DNA of 8,701 bases from Pseudomonadota bacterium (GCA_022360105.1 JAKSDL010000850.1:1-8701), one strand, 5' to 3'. Numbered from the stretch's first letter, positions 1 through 6,430 are shown. Notes: generated by a model from the sequence alone, not told the origin. Translations and numbers: made by a program.

Positions 1-54
1 CACCGCAATGATCGATTTGGGAAAACGTGTTGAGAAACGACTGATAACATGCAT
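1..54 (-). CDS. 5' end of a leftward gene, possibly a membrane transporter (partial)
   Basis: An ATG at 54-52 on the minus strand opens a frame that stays open to the window edge, giving 18 codons that begin MHVISRFSTRFPKSIIAV. A GGAG Shine-Dalgarno-like sequence lies about 10 nt before the ATG. The gene begins 47 bp after the stop of the 93-aa gene on the same strand, so the two probably form an operon. A short basic stretch (RFSTRFPK) followed by the start of a hydrophobic run (SIIAV) resembles the N-terminus of RND/MMPL-type transporters, which often begin with a basic segment just before the first membrane helix. That is only a resemblance over 18 residues. Both the existence of the gene and its identity depend on sequence outside the window. 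Confidence 0.4.
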   Translation of the reverse strand, partial: MHVISRFSTRFPKSIIAV

Positions 55-101
55 CTCTTGCAATCTCCGTAATAACTGGTAGAAGCCGGAATTAAAGTTG
101 C

Positions 102-383
102 TTAGGTTGTCAACTCTTCCCAGGCCGAATGATTCACAATGCCATATGGTTTTAAGTTATCTGCCAGCTGAATTCCAAAATCACTTTTCTGAACTTTGAA
201 ATTCCTAATCTTACTGATTAACAAGATACTTAATTCCATACCCAGGCGGTAATGACGAAAGACTTTAATATCCCAATCCTTTAAAACCTCTGATTGAGAA
301 AGAAGAGGCTTTACATACCGCGATAAGATCTTGTTTATGTCCTGATCAAAACAACGAATGTTTATCACCTCCAAATGCGCCAC
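102..383 (-). CDS. small conserved-looking protein of unknown function, 93 aa
   Basis: The start is a GTG at 383-381, preceded on the minus strand by AGGAG (394-390) at a 6-nt spacing, which is a good ribosome binding site and decides this start. The 93-residue product has no signal peptide and no obvious membrane segment. It is a mixed-charge soluble protein with a hydrophobic stretch near the middle (MELSILLISKI) and a C-terminal part reading LKPYGIVNHSAWEEL. I do not recognise the family and assign no function. A stray perfect Shine-Dalgarno, GGAGGTGATAA, lies inside its first codons (372-362) with no standard start codon suitably placed after it. The gene is followed on the same strand by the start of another gene (54 leftward). 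A candidate sigma-54 promoter lies upstream at 476-461, and the predicted leader would be about 65 nt. The neighbouring sigma-54 activator is the likely regulator (inference). Confidence 0.72.
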   Translation of the reverse strand: MAHLEVINIRCFDQDINKILSRYVKPLLSQSEVLKDWDIKVFRHYRLGMELSILLISKIRNFKVQKSDFGIQLADNLKPYGIVNHSAWEELTT

Positions 384-393
384 AATAAACTCC

Positions 394-419
394 TATGCAG
401 TAGAAACCAAAATTCAATT
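394..419. repeat. copy 1 of a distant inverted repeat (partner at 6120-6146)
   Basis: The plus strand reads AAACCAAAATTCAATT at 404-419. The exact reverse complement is at 6120-6135. Similarity continues on one side: TATGCA stands 4 nt before this core here and 5 nt before it in the partner. This copy lies 11-36 bp upstream of the 93-aa gene start, and its outer edge touches that gene's Shine-Dalgarno. It could be a shared regulator site, the end of a mobile segment, or a chance AT-rich match. Confidence 0.4.
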
Positions 420-460
420 CATTGACTGGAAAGAATGGGAAGTTAATTTGACTGCATGAT

Positions 461-476
461 AGCTGGAAGTATGCCA
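461..476 (-). promoter_or_regulatory. candidate sigma-54 (-24/-12) promoter for the leftward 93-aa gene
   Basis: Read on the minus strand the site is TGGCATACTTCCAGCT. It has the invariant GG and GC dinucleotides exactly 10 nt apart, as in the sigma-54 consensus TGGCACN5TTGCW; it departs from consensus at the C of GGCAC and in the TTGC block. The predicted start point is near 450, about 65 nt before the GTG at 383. Two things make the match more credible than an isolated hit: a sigma-54 activator gene lies just to the right, and three repeated 16-bp elements sit at about -75 to -145. Confidence 0.5.
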
Positions 477-525
477 TTATTTTAAAATATTGATTTTATT
501 GTGTATTTAAAATATGGGGTTGAAT

Positions 526-595
526 TTTCACTAAATTTCGTTAAAAACTATTACGATATGTAGTGAATTAATAAAATGCACGATATTTAGTAAAA
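526..595. promoter_or_regulatory. three-copy 16-bp element, candidate enhancer sites for a sigma-54 activator
   Basis: Three related 16-mers are present. Copy A at 526-541 reads ACGAAATTTAGTGAAA on the minus strand. Copy B at 553-568 reads ACGATATGTAGTGAAT on the plus strand, and copy C at 580-595 reads ACGATATTTAGTAAAA on the plus strand. A and B face each other as an inverted pair centred at 547, and B and C are direct repeats 27 bp apart. They lie about 75-145 bp upstream of the start predicted from the sigma-54 promoter at 476-461, the distance typical of bacterial enhancer binding sites. The activator encoded at 828-2360 is the obvious candidate to bind them. That link is inference, since all three are AT-rich. 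Confidence 0.45.
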
Positions 596-616
596 AACAG
601 AAAAATGAAGCATTTA

Positions 617-817
617 TTCACCACGAAGACACGAAGTTTTTCATTTAAAGGCTTTTGAGCACAGGAATCGGAGAGCGTTGTGAAATCAGTCTTGAAATCT
701 CATACATCGTTGATTGATATTTCCTGCACAGAGCATCCTCAGAAATCTGAAAAAAAACCTTTACTGCTGACAGATTCTATCTAATTTCTTTTCTTTGCTT
801 CGTGTCTTCGTGGTGAA
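617..817. mobile_element. MITE-like element, about 200 bp, with perfect 20-bp terminal inverted repeats
   Basis: TTCACCACGAAGACACGAAG at 617-636 is the exact reverse complement of the sequence at 798-817. These are the termini of a 201-bp segment with no transposase and no convincing gene. The motif CTTCGTGTCTTCGTGG is, to my knowledge, a widely dispersed repeat in many bacterial genomes, so this is read as a non-autonomous insertion or its remnant. Identity stops abruptly at both inner edges, and no clear target-site duplication is visible outside. The right end lies 10 bp before the ATG of the sigma-54 activator gene and supplies its only Shine-Dalgarno-like sequence, GGTGA at 812-816. Confidence 0.7.
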
Positions 818-827
818 CAATTACAAA

Positions 828-2360
828 ATGAAAAAGATATCAAAAGAGAAGTTTTTCATCGAAGCGACCAGCCGGTTTTGCAGCAGCCTGGATATTACTG
901 TCTCTTTGGCACGGTTAAGAGAGTATTTAAAATCTGTGATGCCAGTGGATCATTTAGCCCTGGATGTTTATGAACCGGAACTAAAATCGGTCCGTTCCGT
1001 TGCCGTCGCTATGGAGGGAGAATCGATCTGGCTGGATGATATAATCCCCGTGCATGACGGAGCAGCACAATTTATCGAAGAAAATGTAAAAAACAAACCT
1101 ATTGTTATTAATGATGTGGCTTCTCATGAAAACCTCGGTCCGATGCTTGATTTCGTTCCCAAAAAAATAGAACCCTGGCACGACAGCAAAGTCTCGTTTA
1201 TTGGTCTGCCGCTAACAATAGAAGGAAAATGGATAGGAAACTTTGCTGTCATTGCTGTTGGTTTGAACCAATTTAACCAGAATTACGCCAACCTGCTGGC
1301 TCCTCTGACGGAACCATTTGCCCTGGTAATGTCCAATTGCCTCCAATACAAGGAAATCCTGAGGCTGCGGGACATGCTGGCCGATGAAAACCGCTACCTG
1401 CAACAGGAGTTAAGGGAGGTGGCGGGGGATGTGATCGGCAAGAATTTTGGACTCAAAGATGTGATGGAAATGGTGACGCAAACTGCCCCCAAGGACAATC
1501 CTGTCTTACTGTTTGGGGAGACCGGTACGGGAAAGGAAGTGATCGCCAATGCTATTCATTATTCATCGCCCCGGAGAAATGGCCCTTTTATCAAAGTGAA
1601 TTGTGGTGCAATTCCGGATAATCTGATCGACAGCGAGCTCTTTGGTCACGAAAAAGGAGCGTTTACAGGTGCCGTAGAGCAAAAGCGAGGACGTTTTGAA
1701 AGGGCTAACGGAGGGACCATATTTCTCGACGAAATAGGTGAACTGCCCCCTGCTGCCCAGGTTCGCCTGTTGAGAGTCATTCAACATAAGGAAATTGAGC
1801 GTGTTGGAGGCAATGAAACGATTCCGGTAGATATTCGAATAATTGCAGCCACCCATAGGGACTTAATCCAAATGTCTGCCCAGAATAAATTTCGGGAAGA
1901 TTTGTTGTACCGTCTGAATGTATTTCCTATTCTTATTCCTCCCTTAAGACAACGCAGAGTGGATATTCCGGAATTGGTTGACTATTTTGTGGAACGCAAA
2001 TCGAAAGATTCCAAACTTAAAGAGATACCTAGGCTTGCACCAGGCAGCATGGAAAGGATGTTGGCATATGACTGGCCTGGCAATGTCAGAGAACTGGAAA
2101 ATGTAGTGGAACGCGCTCTGATTCGATACAATGGGGGACTGATTACTTTTGACGAGCTTGTTTTTTCCCATTCCCCATCCCAACCTCAAATATCCCAGAC
2201 AGAGCAAGAAATCCAGCCGCTGAACTCAGTTATCGCACAAACCATCCAAAAGGCCCTAACCCTGACTAACGGAAGAATCAGCGGACCTAAAGGTGCGGCA
2301 AACCTACTACAAATGCACCCCAATACCTTGAGAAGTAAAATGAAAAAACTGGGGTTATAG
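828..2360 (+). CDS. GAF-domain sigma-54-dependent transcriptional activator (bacterial enhancer binding protein)
   Basis: This cytoplasmic regulator couples ATP hydrolysis to opening of sigma-54 promoters. The 510-residue product has an N-terminal GAF-type sensor domain (about 10-175) and a short charged helical linker (about 175-200). The AAA+ domain (about 203-435) carries Walker A GETGTGKE (230-237), the sigma-54-contacting loop GAFTGA (277-282), Walker B with the acidic pair D301-E302, and WPGNVREL (416-423). A C-terminal Fis-type helix-turn-helix covers about 482-510. All key residues are intact, so it should be active. No receiver domain is present, so it probably senses a ligand rather than a kinase signal. 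I start it at the ATG at 828. A longer frame from the TTG at 795 would add 11 residues encoded by the terminal repeat of the adjacent MITE and is unlikely to be native. Its stop overlaps the stop region of the convergent LuxR-type gene. The likely target is the sigma-54 promoter at 476-461 (inference). Confidence 0.95.
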   Translation: MKKISKEKFFIEATSRFCSSLDITVSLARLREYLKSVMPVDHLALDVYEPELKSVRSVAVAMEGESIWLDDIIPVHDGAAQFIEENVKNKPIVINDVASHENLGPMLDFVPKKIEPWHDSKVSFIGLPLTIEGKWIGNFAVIAVGLNQFNQNYANLLAPLTEPFALVMSNCLQYKEILRLRDMLADENRYLQQELREVAGDVIGKNFGLKDVMEMVTQTAPKDNPVLLFGETGTGKEVIANAIHYSSPRRNGPFIKVNCGAIPDNLIDSELFGHEKGAFTGAVEQKRGRFERANGGTIFLDEIGELPPAAQVRLLRVIQHKEIERVGGNETIPVDIRIIAATHRDLIQMSAQNKFREDLLYRLNVFPILIPPLRQRRVDIPELVDYFVERKSKDSKLKEIPRLAPGSMERMLAYDWPGNVRELENVVERALIRYNGGLITFDELVFSHSPSQPQISQTEQEIQPLNSVIAQTIQKALTLTNGRISGPKGAANLLQMHPNTLRSKMKKLGL

Positions 2361-5114
2361 TATTCCCAACTTTTTGGCTGCTGAGACAGCTTTGGTTCTT
2401 CTGTTAACCCCAAGTTTCTCAAAGATGTGTGACACATGGGATTTCACCGTGTTCAATGATATGAACAATTCAGAGGAAATCCCTTGATTTGTGTGACCTT
2501 CCGCGATCAGTTTTAATACTTCAAGTTCACGCAAGCTTAAATCATTATTTGGCGGAGCGTTCCCGCCGGTCAGCAAATTGTTTGTAGTTTCTTCTGTTCC
2601 GGATTCCTTAAAGATTTTTCCAATAAATTCCACGTACCTGCCGGCGTCCCTTAATTGACGCAATGGTCGGGCAATCATCTTAATCTGACATAGGAACATA
2701 CGAATAAACTCGGCAGGAACGGCAAGATTTAATGCTATTGTTAAGGTTTCAAGGCAATTCGGATCATCGCCCTGAAGCTGGTACACTGCAGCAAGAGTAG
2801 TGCGCACTTCCACTTCCAGCCGGACCAATCCCCATAGATTGCAGCCTTTAACATGGGTTGTTAAAAAACCTGTCAACTTTTCCAAGGTGCCATCATTAGG
2901 ATGATGACCAGCCTGAACACAACGATCCAAAAACATGCGGATTTTGCCCAGATCTCTCAACAATATCCAGTCGTAATTCTGGTAGTAGGGCATTTCCTCT
3001 TCAAAAAAATGCCTGGAGAAATCGAGATTCACGTCAGACAGGATCGCTTCTTCAGGGTCTTGCAGAACGTTGCCGACCAGTGAGAACAGTTCTGCCTGCA
3101 TGGTATCTGCCAGCTCTGCGGTGATCTTGTGATAACGATCCATCATTGACAGATTTGTGATATGTGACTGGATAGATTTCTTTTCCTTACCTATGGCTAT
3201 TTTGACAATGACCTGCTTGATAATTCCAAATGTGATGATCCCTATTTCCTTGGTTTCTTTAAGCGGCACCAGGGCTGAATCCAACAGCGCCTCGGCTTCT
3301 TCCAGGCGGTTCCATTCGTAATACACGGCGGCAATCATAATTTTAAGACAGGAGGTAATTGGCAGTGTATACTTTGTTTGTTTCTTGGAAAGAACCAGGT
3401 TTTTCAATCCCTCCTCACATACCTCCACAGCCTGATGAGTCTTTCCGGTTTGCAGCAGCACCCAGGCTTTTAAATAGGTAGAGTAGGTAGCCAGGTAGAT
3501 ATAATTGATGGATTGGGCCAGCGAGATTGCATCATCAAGAGAATCCAGCGCCATGTCCAACTCCATGGTTCTTATCTGGATATGAGCCATCAAAAAAACC
3601 ATGGCACTGCGCAGCTTATCCTCGGAATTGTTTAACATCCGTTTTAATGCGGGAAGAAAAAGCTTGGATGGCTCTCCGTTTTCAAATGCATAAATTGCCT
3701 TCATCAGGGTAATGGTATCAGAAAGATTTTCTGTCAGGGTATTTCCGGGTGCATCATTGTCGTTACTGTTTTTCCGGGATGAGCTTTCTATCTCTTCTGC
3801 TCTTTTCACCCGTTTTTTGAAAATCGCATCGGCCGCTGCAGTCCTGTCGTTCATAACAGACCAGGCATGCATCAGGTTTAAAATAGTACTTCCCCGGATA
3901 ACTTCCTCGGGCAGACGTTCCATCCATTCCCTGGTGGTTGCTCTTTCAGCTTTTTCCAGGGCGTTAGGGGCATACCTTTCAATCAATTCAACCGCCTTTT
4001 CGAGGTTACCTCCCTTGAACGCCAGTTTAATAGCCTCTTCCAGCTGATTGTTCTCTTCATGCCAGCAACTGGCCCTGAGATAAAGCTCAGTCAACTTTTC
4101 CGGAAACTGCTGTTCCAATAGATTCCGAAGCACGTCCCTGAACAACTGGTGAAACCGATACCGCTGATGCTGATCATCCATTTGCACAATAAACTGGTTT
4201 TCACCGTAGAGTTGCTCCAACAATTGACGGCTGTCCGATCTTTGCGTAACAACATCGCATTGACCTGCAGAAAGATCTTCCAGGATGGAGCTTTCCAGTA
4301 AAAAATGACGCATGTTTTCCGGCTGTTCGGAAAGAACCTCGGTTACCAGGTAATTCATAATATGGGTGTGATTTCCGGTAAAACCCGAGATAGCTGCCGT
4401 TTTATCCTGCTGCTTGGAAAGAAAGAGAGCTGCGATATGGAGTCCTGCAATCCAGCCTTCTGTTTTGTCGTTTAGATTTGAGATATCCCCGTCAGTCAGA
4501 TTCAGCCGCATAATTTGATTCAACAAGATAGAAACGTCTTCTTTAGAAAAACACAGATCGGATTGACGGACCTCCAGCAAACTTCCTTTTACCCGCCATT
4601 GATCCAGCGGGAGCGGCGGATCTTGACGTGTTGATATAATGATGTTTATGCCCACCGCTAAGTGCTGAATTAAAAACCTGGTGACTTCATGCACCTCAGG
4701 ATTGGCAATAGCGTGATAATCATCCAGGACAATGAACAGGGGTTGTCCAAACTCGGCCAGCGAGTTTAGTAAAATTGTCAGCGATGTCGAAAGCGGAACC
4801 AGGGGATACGATGACAGGTGATCTTCTATCTTACCGAATTCGGGATGTATCTTTTTTAATGCCTCTTTTAGATATCCGTAAAAACGAATCGGGTCATTAT
4901 CTGTTTCATCCAGGGTAATCCAGGCAAAATGATCTTTCCGAGTTTTAGTCCATTCGACGATTGCAGAAGTTTTTCCATATCCGGCAGGGGCTGATACCAA
5001 AATTGTCTGGCTAATAGTGCTGTCTCCCAGGAGATTTGCCAGTTTGGGACGAGGTAATTTGTTTTTTCGGGTAGTGGGGATATCCAGTTTGGTTTTCAGA
5101 AATTGAAAAGCCAC
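2355..5114 (-). CDS. MalT-like LuxR-family ATP-dependent transcriptional regulator (STAND), 919 aa
   Basis: This is a large signal-integrating activator of the MalT/LAL class, in which ligand and ATP binding drive oligomerisation. The N-terminus has the family opening (TKLDIPTTRKNKLPRPKL, 8-25). A P-loop follows, APAGYGKT at 42-49, with Ala in the first Gly position as is common in this class. The Walker B stretch LFIVLDDYH is at 126-134 and an STRQDPPLPL motif at 161-170. A long helical, TPR-like middle region fills about 350-850. The C-terminal LuxR DNA-binding domain (about 860-919) has a recognition helix containing NTVKSHVSHIF. The length matches the usual 850-930 aa. The start is a GTG at 5114-5112 with a weak AGG 9 nt upstream, and no ATG lies near the N-terminus. 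Its last codons overlap the last codons of the convergent sigma-54 activator by 6 nt. A TATACT -10-like hexamer lies at 5147-5142 but lacks a good -35. The inducer and targets cannot be read from the sequence; the permease gene behind it is one candidate target. Confidence 0.95.
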   Translation of the reverse strand: MAFQFLKTKLDIPTTRKNKLPRPKLANLLGDSTISQTILVSAPAGYGKTSAIVEWTKTRKDHFAWITLDETDNDPIRFYGYLKEALKKIHPEFGKIEDHLSSYPLVPLSTSLTILLNSLAEFGQPLFIVLDDYHAIANPEVHEVTRFLIQHLAVGINIIISTRQDPPLPLDQWRVKGSLLEVRQSDLCFSKEDVSILLNQIMRLNLTDGDISNLNDKTEGWIAGLHIAALFLSKQQDKTAAISGFTGNHTHIMNYLVTEVLSEQPENMRHFLLESSILEDLSAGQCDVVTQRSDSRQLLEQLYGENQFIVQMDDQHQRYRFHQLFRDVLRNLLEQQFPEKLTELYLRASCWHEENNQLEEAIKLAFKGGNLEKAVELIERYAPNALEKAERATTREWMERLPEEVIRGSTILNLMHAWSVMNDRTAAADAIFKKRVKRAEEIESSSRKNSNDNDAPGNTLTENLSDTITLMKAIYAFENGEPSKLFLPALKRMLNNSEDKLRSAMVFLMAHIQIRTMELDMALDSLDDAISLAQSINYIYLATYSTYLKAWVLLQTGKTHQAVEVCEEGLKNLVLSKKQTKYTLPITSCLKIMIAAVYYEWNRLEEAEALLDSALVPLKETKEIGIITFGIIKQVIVKIAIGKEKKSIQSHITNLSMMDRYHKITAELADTMQAELFSLVGNVLQDPEEAILSDVNLDFSRHFFEEEMPYYQNYDWILLRDLGKIRMFLDRCVQAGHHPNDGTLEKLTGFLTTHVKGCNLWGLVRLEVEVRTTLAAVYQLQGDDPNCLETLTIALNLAVPAEFIRMFLCQIKMIARPLRQLRDAGRYVEFIGKIFKESGTEETTNNLLTGGNAPPNNDLSLRELEVLKLIAEGHTNQGISSELFISLNTVKSHVSHIFEKLGVNRRTKAVSAAKKLGIL

Positions 5115-5315
5115 AAGTGAGAACCTGATAAAGTTTGACGTAGTATAAACTAATTAAATCTTTATACCTGTTTCCATACCATATGATTGATTGACATCCT
5201 TTTCAAGAGGAAGAATGTTGAATCGATGAATTTTCCGAGAACAAGGCCACCCCTACTTTGGCACCTCTTAACACCTGGTTCAGGGGCGACGATAATTGTC
5301 CAGTGTGGCCGATTG
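5115..5315. other. intergenic region with a nested inverted repeat and a weak promoter candidate
   Basis: This 201-bp gap separates the permease stop from the LuxR-type gene start, both on the minus strand. GGCCAC at 5245-5250 pairs with GTGGCC at 5305-5310, and inside it CCCT at 5251-5254 pairs with AGGG at 5282-5285. That gives a long, bulged hairpin about 66 nt long just after the permease stop. No T-run follows in either direction, so it is not a standard intrinsic terminator. TATACT at 5147-5142 (minus strand) could serve as a -10 for the LuxR-type gene with a start near 5135, but the -35 position is poor. A short plus-strand frame here looks like chance. Confidence 0.35.
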
Positions 5316-6080
5316 TTATGCGATGTGACTCAAATATCTGCCGAGTTTTGTGATCAAAATATAAAAACCGAGAATAAGCAAAGAGAAAAAGAACACCCTT
5401 CGAAATGCTCTTTCGGATAATCTTTTGCGAATTCTCTGTCCGTACATCATTCCTGCGATCGCTGGGATTAAGCATGAAAAGGACAATATTCCCTGTTCAA
5501 CGACCAACAACTTGTTTTGTTGTAACGAAATACCAAGCGACAAGGTTGACACTGTAAATAGCATCCCCATTGCCTGTATCAATGCATCTCTTTTTAGATT
5601 GAGCGCTTGAAGATACAGAACCCCGGGAACAACAAAAGAACCCGTCATACCGGTTAGGACCCCGTTTACGATTCCAACCAAACCGCCGATCCAGATTTCG
5701 TATTGACTTTTAATGATTAATCGAAATCCTGATAAATTCAGCAGGGCATATACTATTAACAGGACTCCGAGGAATGCCGACAGAAGCGAAAGATCAACAC
5801 GAGTAAGTGATAAGGCCCCCAGCCAGACCGTACCACCAGCAACAAGCAAAAACGGCCAAATACGGCTCAAGGTATCTTTAAAATTCCCCCCGACGATAGC
5901 TTGCCAGATATTAGTGACTACCGAGGGTAAAAGCATCAAAGCCATCGCGCTGGGCAAATCGATAATTGCTGTTAGCAAAGCCAAACTAACCGTCGGCAGT
6001 CCCAGTCCTATTATTCCCTTTACGGATCCGGCAATGAAAAAAACAATGACTGCGGCAATGATAGTGTTAAGTTCAATCAT
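5316..6080 (-). CDS. TauE/SafE-family (TSUP) membrane permease
   Basis: The 254-residue, strongly hydrophobic product has about eight membrane segments, roughly at 5-33, 38-58, 74-92, 97-117, 128-157, 168-186, 193-213 and 227-246. It shows the two-fold repeat of the TSUP family: a Gly-rich segment with a proline near the start of each half (KGIIGLGLPTVSL at 21-33; NGVLTGMTGSFVVPGVLYL at 139-157). Length is typical, 240-270 aa. Family members have been linked to export or uptake of sulfite, sulfoacetate and other organic anions; the substrate here cannot be told from sequence. The start is an ATG at 6080-6078 with only a weak purine-rich stretch upstream. It is followed by the LuxR-type gene on the same strand after 201 bp and preceded by a 350-bp spacer with a candidate promoter. 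It is probably its own transcription unit. Confidence 0.9.
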   Translation of the reverse strand: MIELNTIIAAVIVFFIAGSVKGIIGLGLPTVSLALLTAIIDLPSAMALMLLPSVVTNIWQAIVGGNFKDTLSRIWPFLLVAGGTVWLGALSLTRVDLSLLSAFLGVLLIVYALLNLSGFRLIIKSQYEIWIGGLVGIVNGVLTGMTGSFVVPGVLYLQALNLKRDALIQAMGMLFTVSTLSLGISLQQNKLLVVEQGILSFSCLIPAIAGMMYGQRIRKRLSERAFRRVFFFSLLILGFYILITKLGRYLSHIA

Positions 6081-6119
6081 GGAATCGTCTTTTCAACATG
6101 CAAAACCTTGTGAACCGTA

Positions 6120-6146
6120 AATTGAATTTTGGTTTGGTATTGCATA
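6120..6146. repeat. copy 2 of the distant inverted repeat (partner at 394-419)
   Basis: The plus strand reads AATTGAATTTTGGTTT at 6120-6135, the exact reverse complement of 404-419. The similarity extends through TGCATA at 6141-6146. It lies 40-66 bp upstream of the permease ATG, just downstream of the candidate TATAAT. If that promoter is used, the site would fall in the early transcribed region, a position suited to a repressor. Confidence 0.4.
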
Positions 6147-6165
6147 ACAATTAATAAACCTACAA

Positions 6166-6171
6166 ATTATA
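6166..6171 (-). promoter_or_regulatory. candidate -10 element for the permease gene
   Basis: A perfect TATAAT stands on the minus strand about 86 bp before the permease ATG. The -35 position 17 bp upstream (CGAACT) is poor and there is no extended -10 TG, so an activator may be needed, or the match may be chance in AT-rich DNA. The predicted leader is about 80 nt and includes the repeat at 6120-6146. Confidence 0.3.
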
Positions 6172-6178
6172 CATAAAG

Positions 6179-6206
6179 AAGCCGTTGAAGTTCGAATCTT
6201 CGGCTT
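6179..6206. other. hairpin with a tRNA T-arm-like core
   Basis: AAGCCG at 6179-6184 pairs with CGGCTT at 6201-6206, and AAG at 6188-6190 pairs with CTT at 6198-6200 around the loop TTCGAAT. The core TGAAG-TTCGAAT-CTTCG has the shape of a tRNA T-arm, but no acceptor stem, anticodon arm, D-arm or CCA fits around it. No T-run follows, so it is a poor intrinsic terminator. A second CGGCTT at 6209-6214 could pair instead. It may be a tRNA-gene remnant or chance. Confidence 0.25.
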
Positions 6207-6430
6207 ATCGGCTTATTCCCTCTATATAGAGTTCAGCGGGTTATATCAAGGATATTGTACCAGGGGGAGTTGAAACATTGATATTTGACATAGGTACCGA
6301 CTATCAAGTCAATTATAGCTGAAGGAAAGGAGGAGGAATTTTAAAACCGATAAAAACAAAGGATGGAATGACGGCTTGAAACGGATACCGGTTTTTTCAA
6401 TGGTATGAGACAGTCGGTTTGTTGTCGCCG

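Larger units (their letters stand above)
6081..6430. other. 350-bp intergenic region with regulatory-looking signals but no gene
   Basis: No convincing ORF is present between the permease start and the MarR-GNAT stop. Reading leftward from the permease, it holds copy 2 of the distant inverted repeat (6120-6146), a TATAAT -10 on the minus strand (6171-6166), a hairpin with a tRNA T-arm-like core (6179-6206), a tandem TCGGCTTA pair (6200-6215), and a 12-bp palindrome CTCTATATAGAG centred near 6226. Further right are ATATCAAGGATAT (6243-6255), clustered TTGAY half-sites (6278-6312) and a strong Shine-Dalgarno with no gene after it (6326-6336). The mixture suggests a regulatory spacer or the debris of a lost gene. 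Confidence 0.4.

Noticed and set aside
680..784. 34-codon ORF inside the MITE, GTG start with GGAGAG upstream
   Set aside because: It is short, has unremarkable composition, lies within a non-autonomous repeat element and has no recognisable product. Chance is more likely.
795..827. TTG start for the sigma-54 activator, 11 codons upstream of the chosen ATG
   Set aside because: These codons are almost entirely the terminal inverted repeat of the MITE, not native coding sequence.
3712..4047. 111-aa plus-strand frame
   Set aside because: It is entirely antisense to the LuxR-type regulator, whose frame is clearly conserved-looking over its full length.
5187..5420. 77-aa plus-strand frame between the permease and LuxR-type genes
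   Set aside because: It runs into the 3' end of the permease gene on the other strand, has no protein-like features, and the spacer is better explained by an inverted repeat.
6179..6210. Possible tRNA gene or integration-site remnant, from GTTCGAATC in a 5-bp stem
   Set aside because: Only the T-arm shape is present. No acceptor, D-arm, anticodon arm or CCA can be drawn around it, so no RNA gene is called.
6342..6396. AAAACCG...CGGTTTT inverted repeat as a terminator of the MarR-GNAT gene
   Set aside because: The stem is only 7 bp with a loop of around 40 nt and no proper T-tract, so it is too weak to call.
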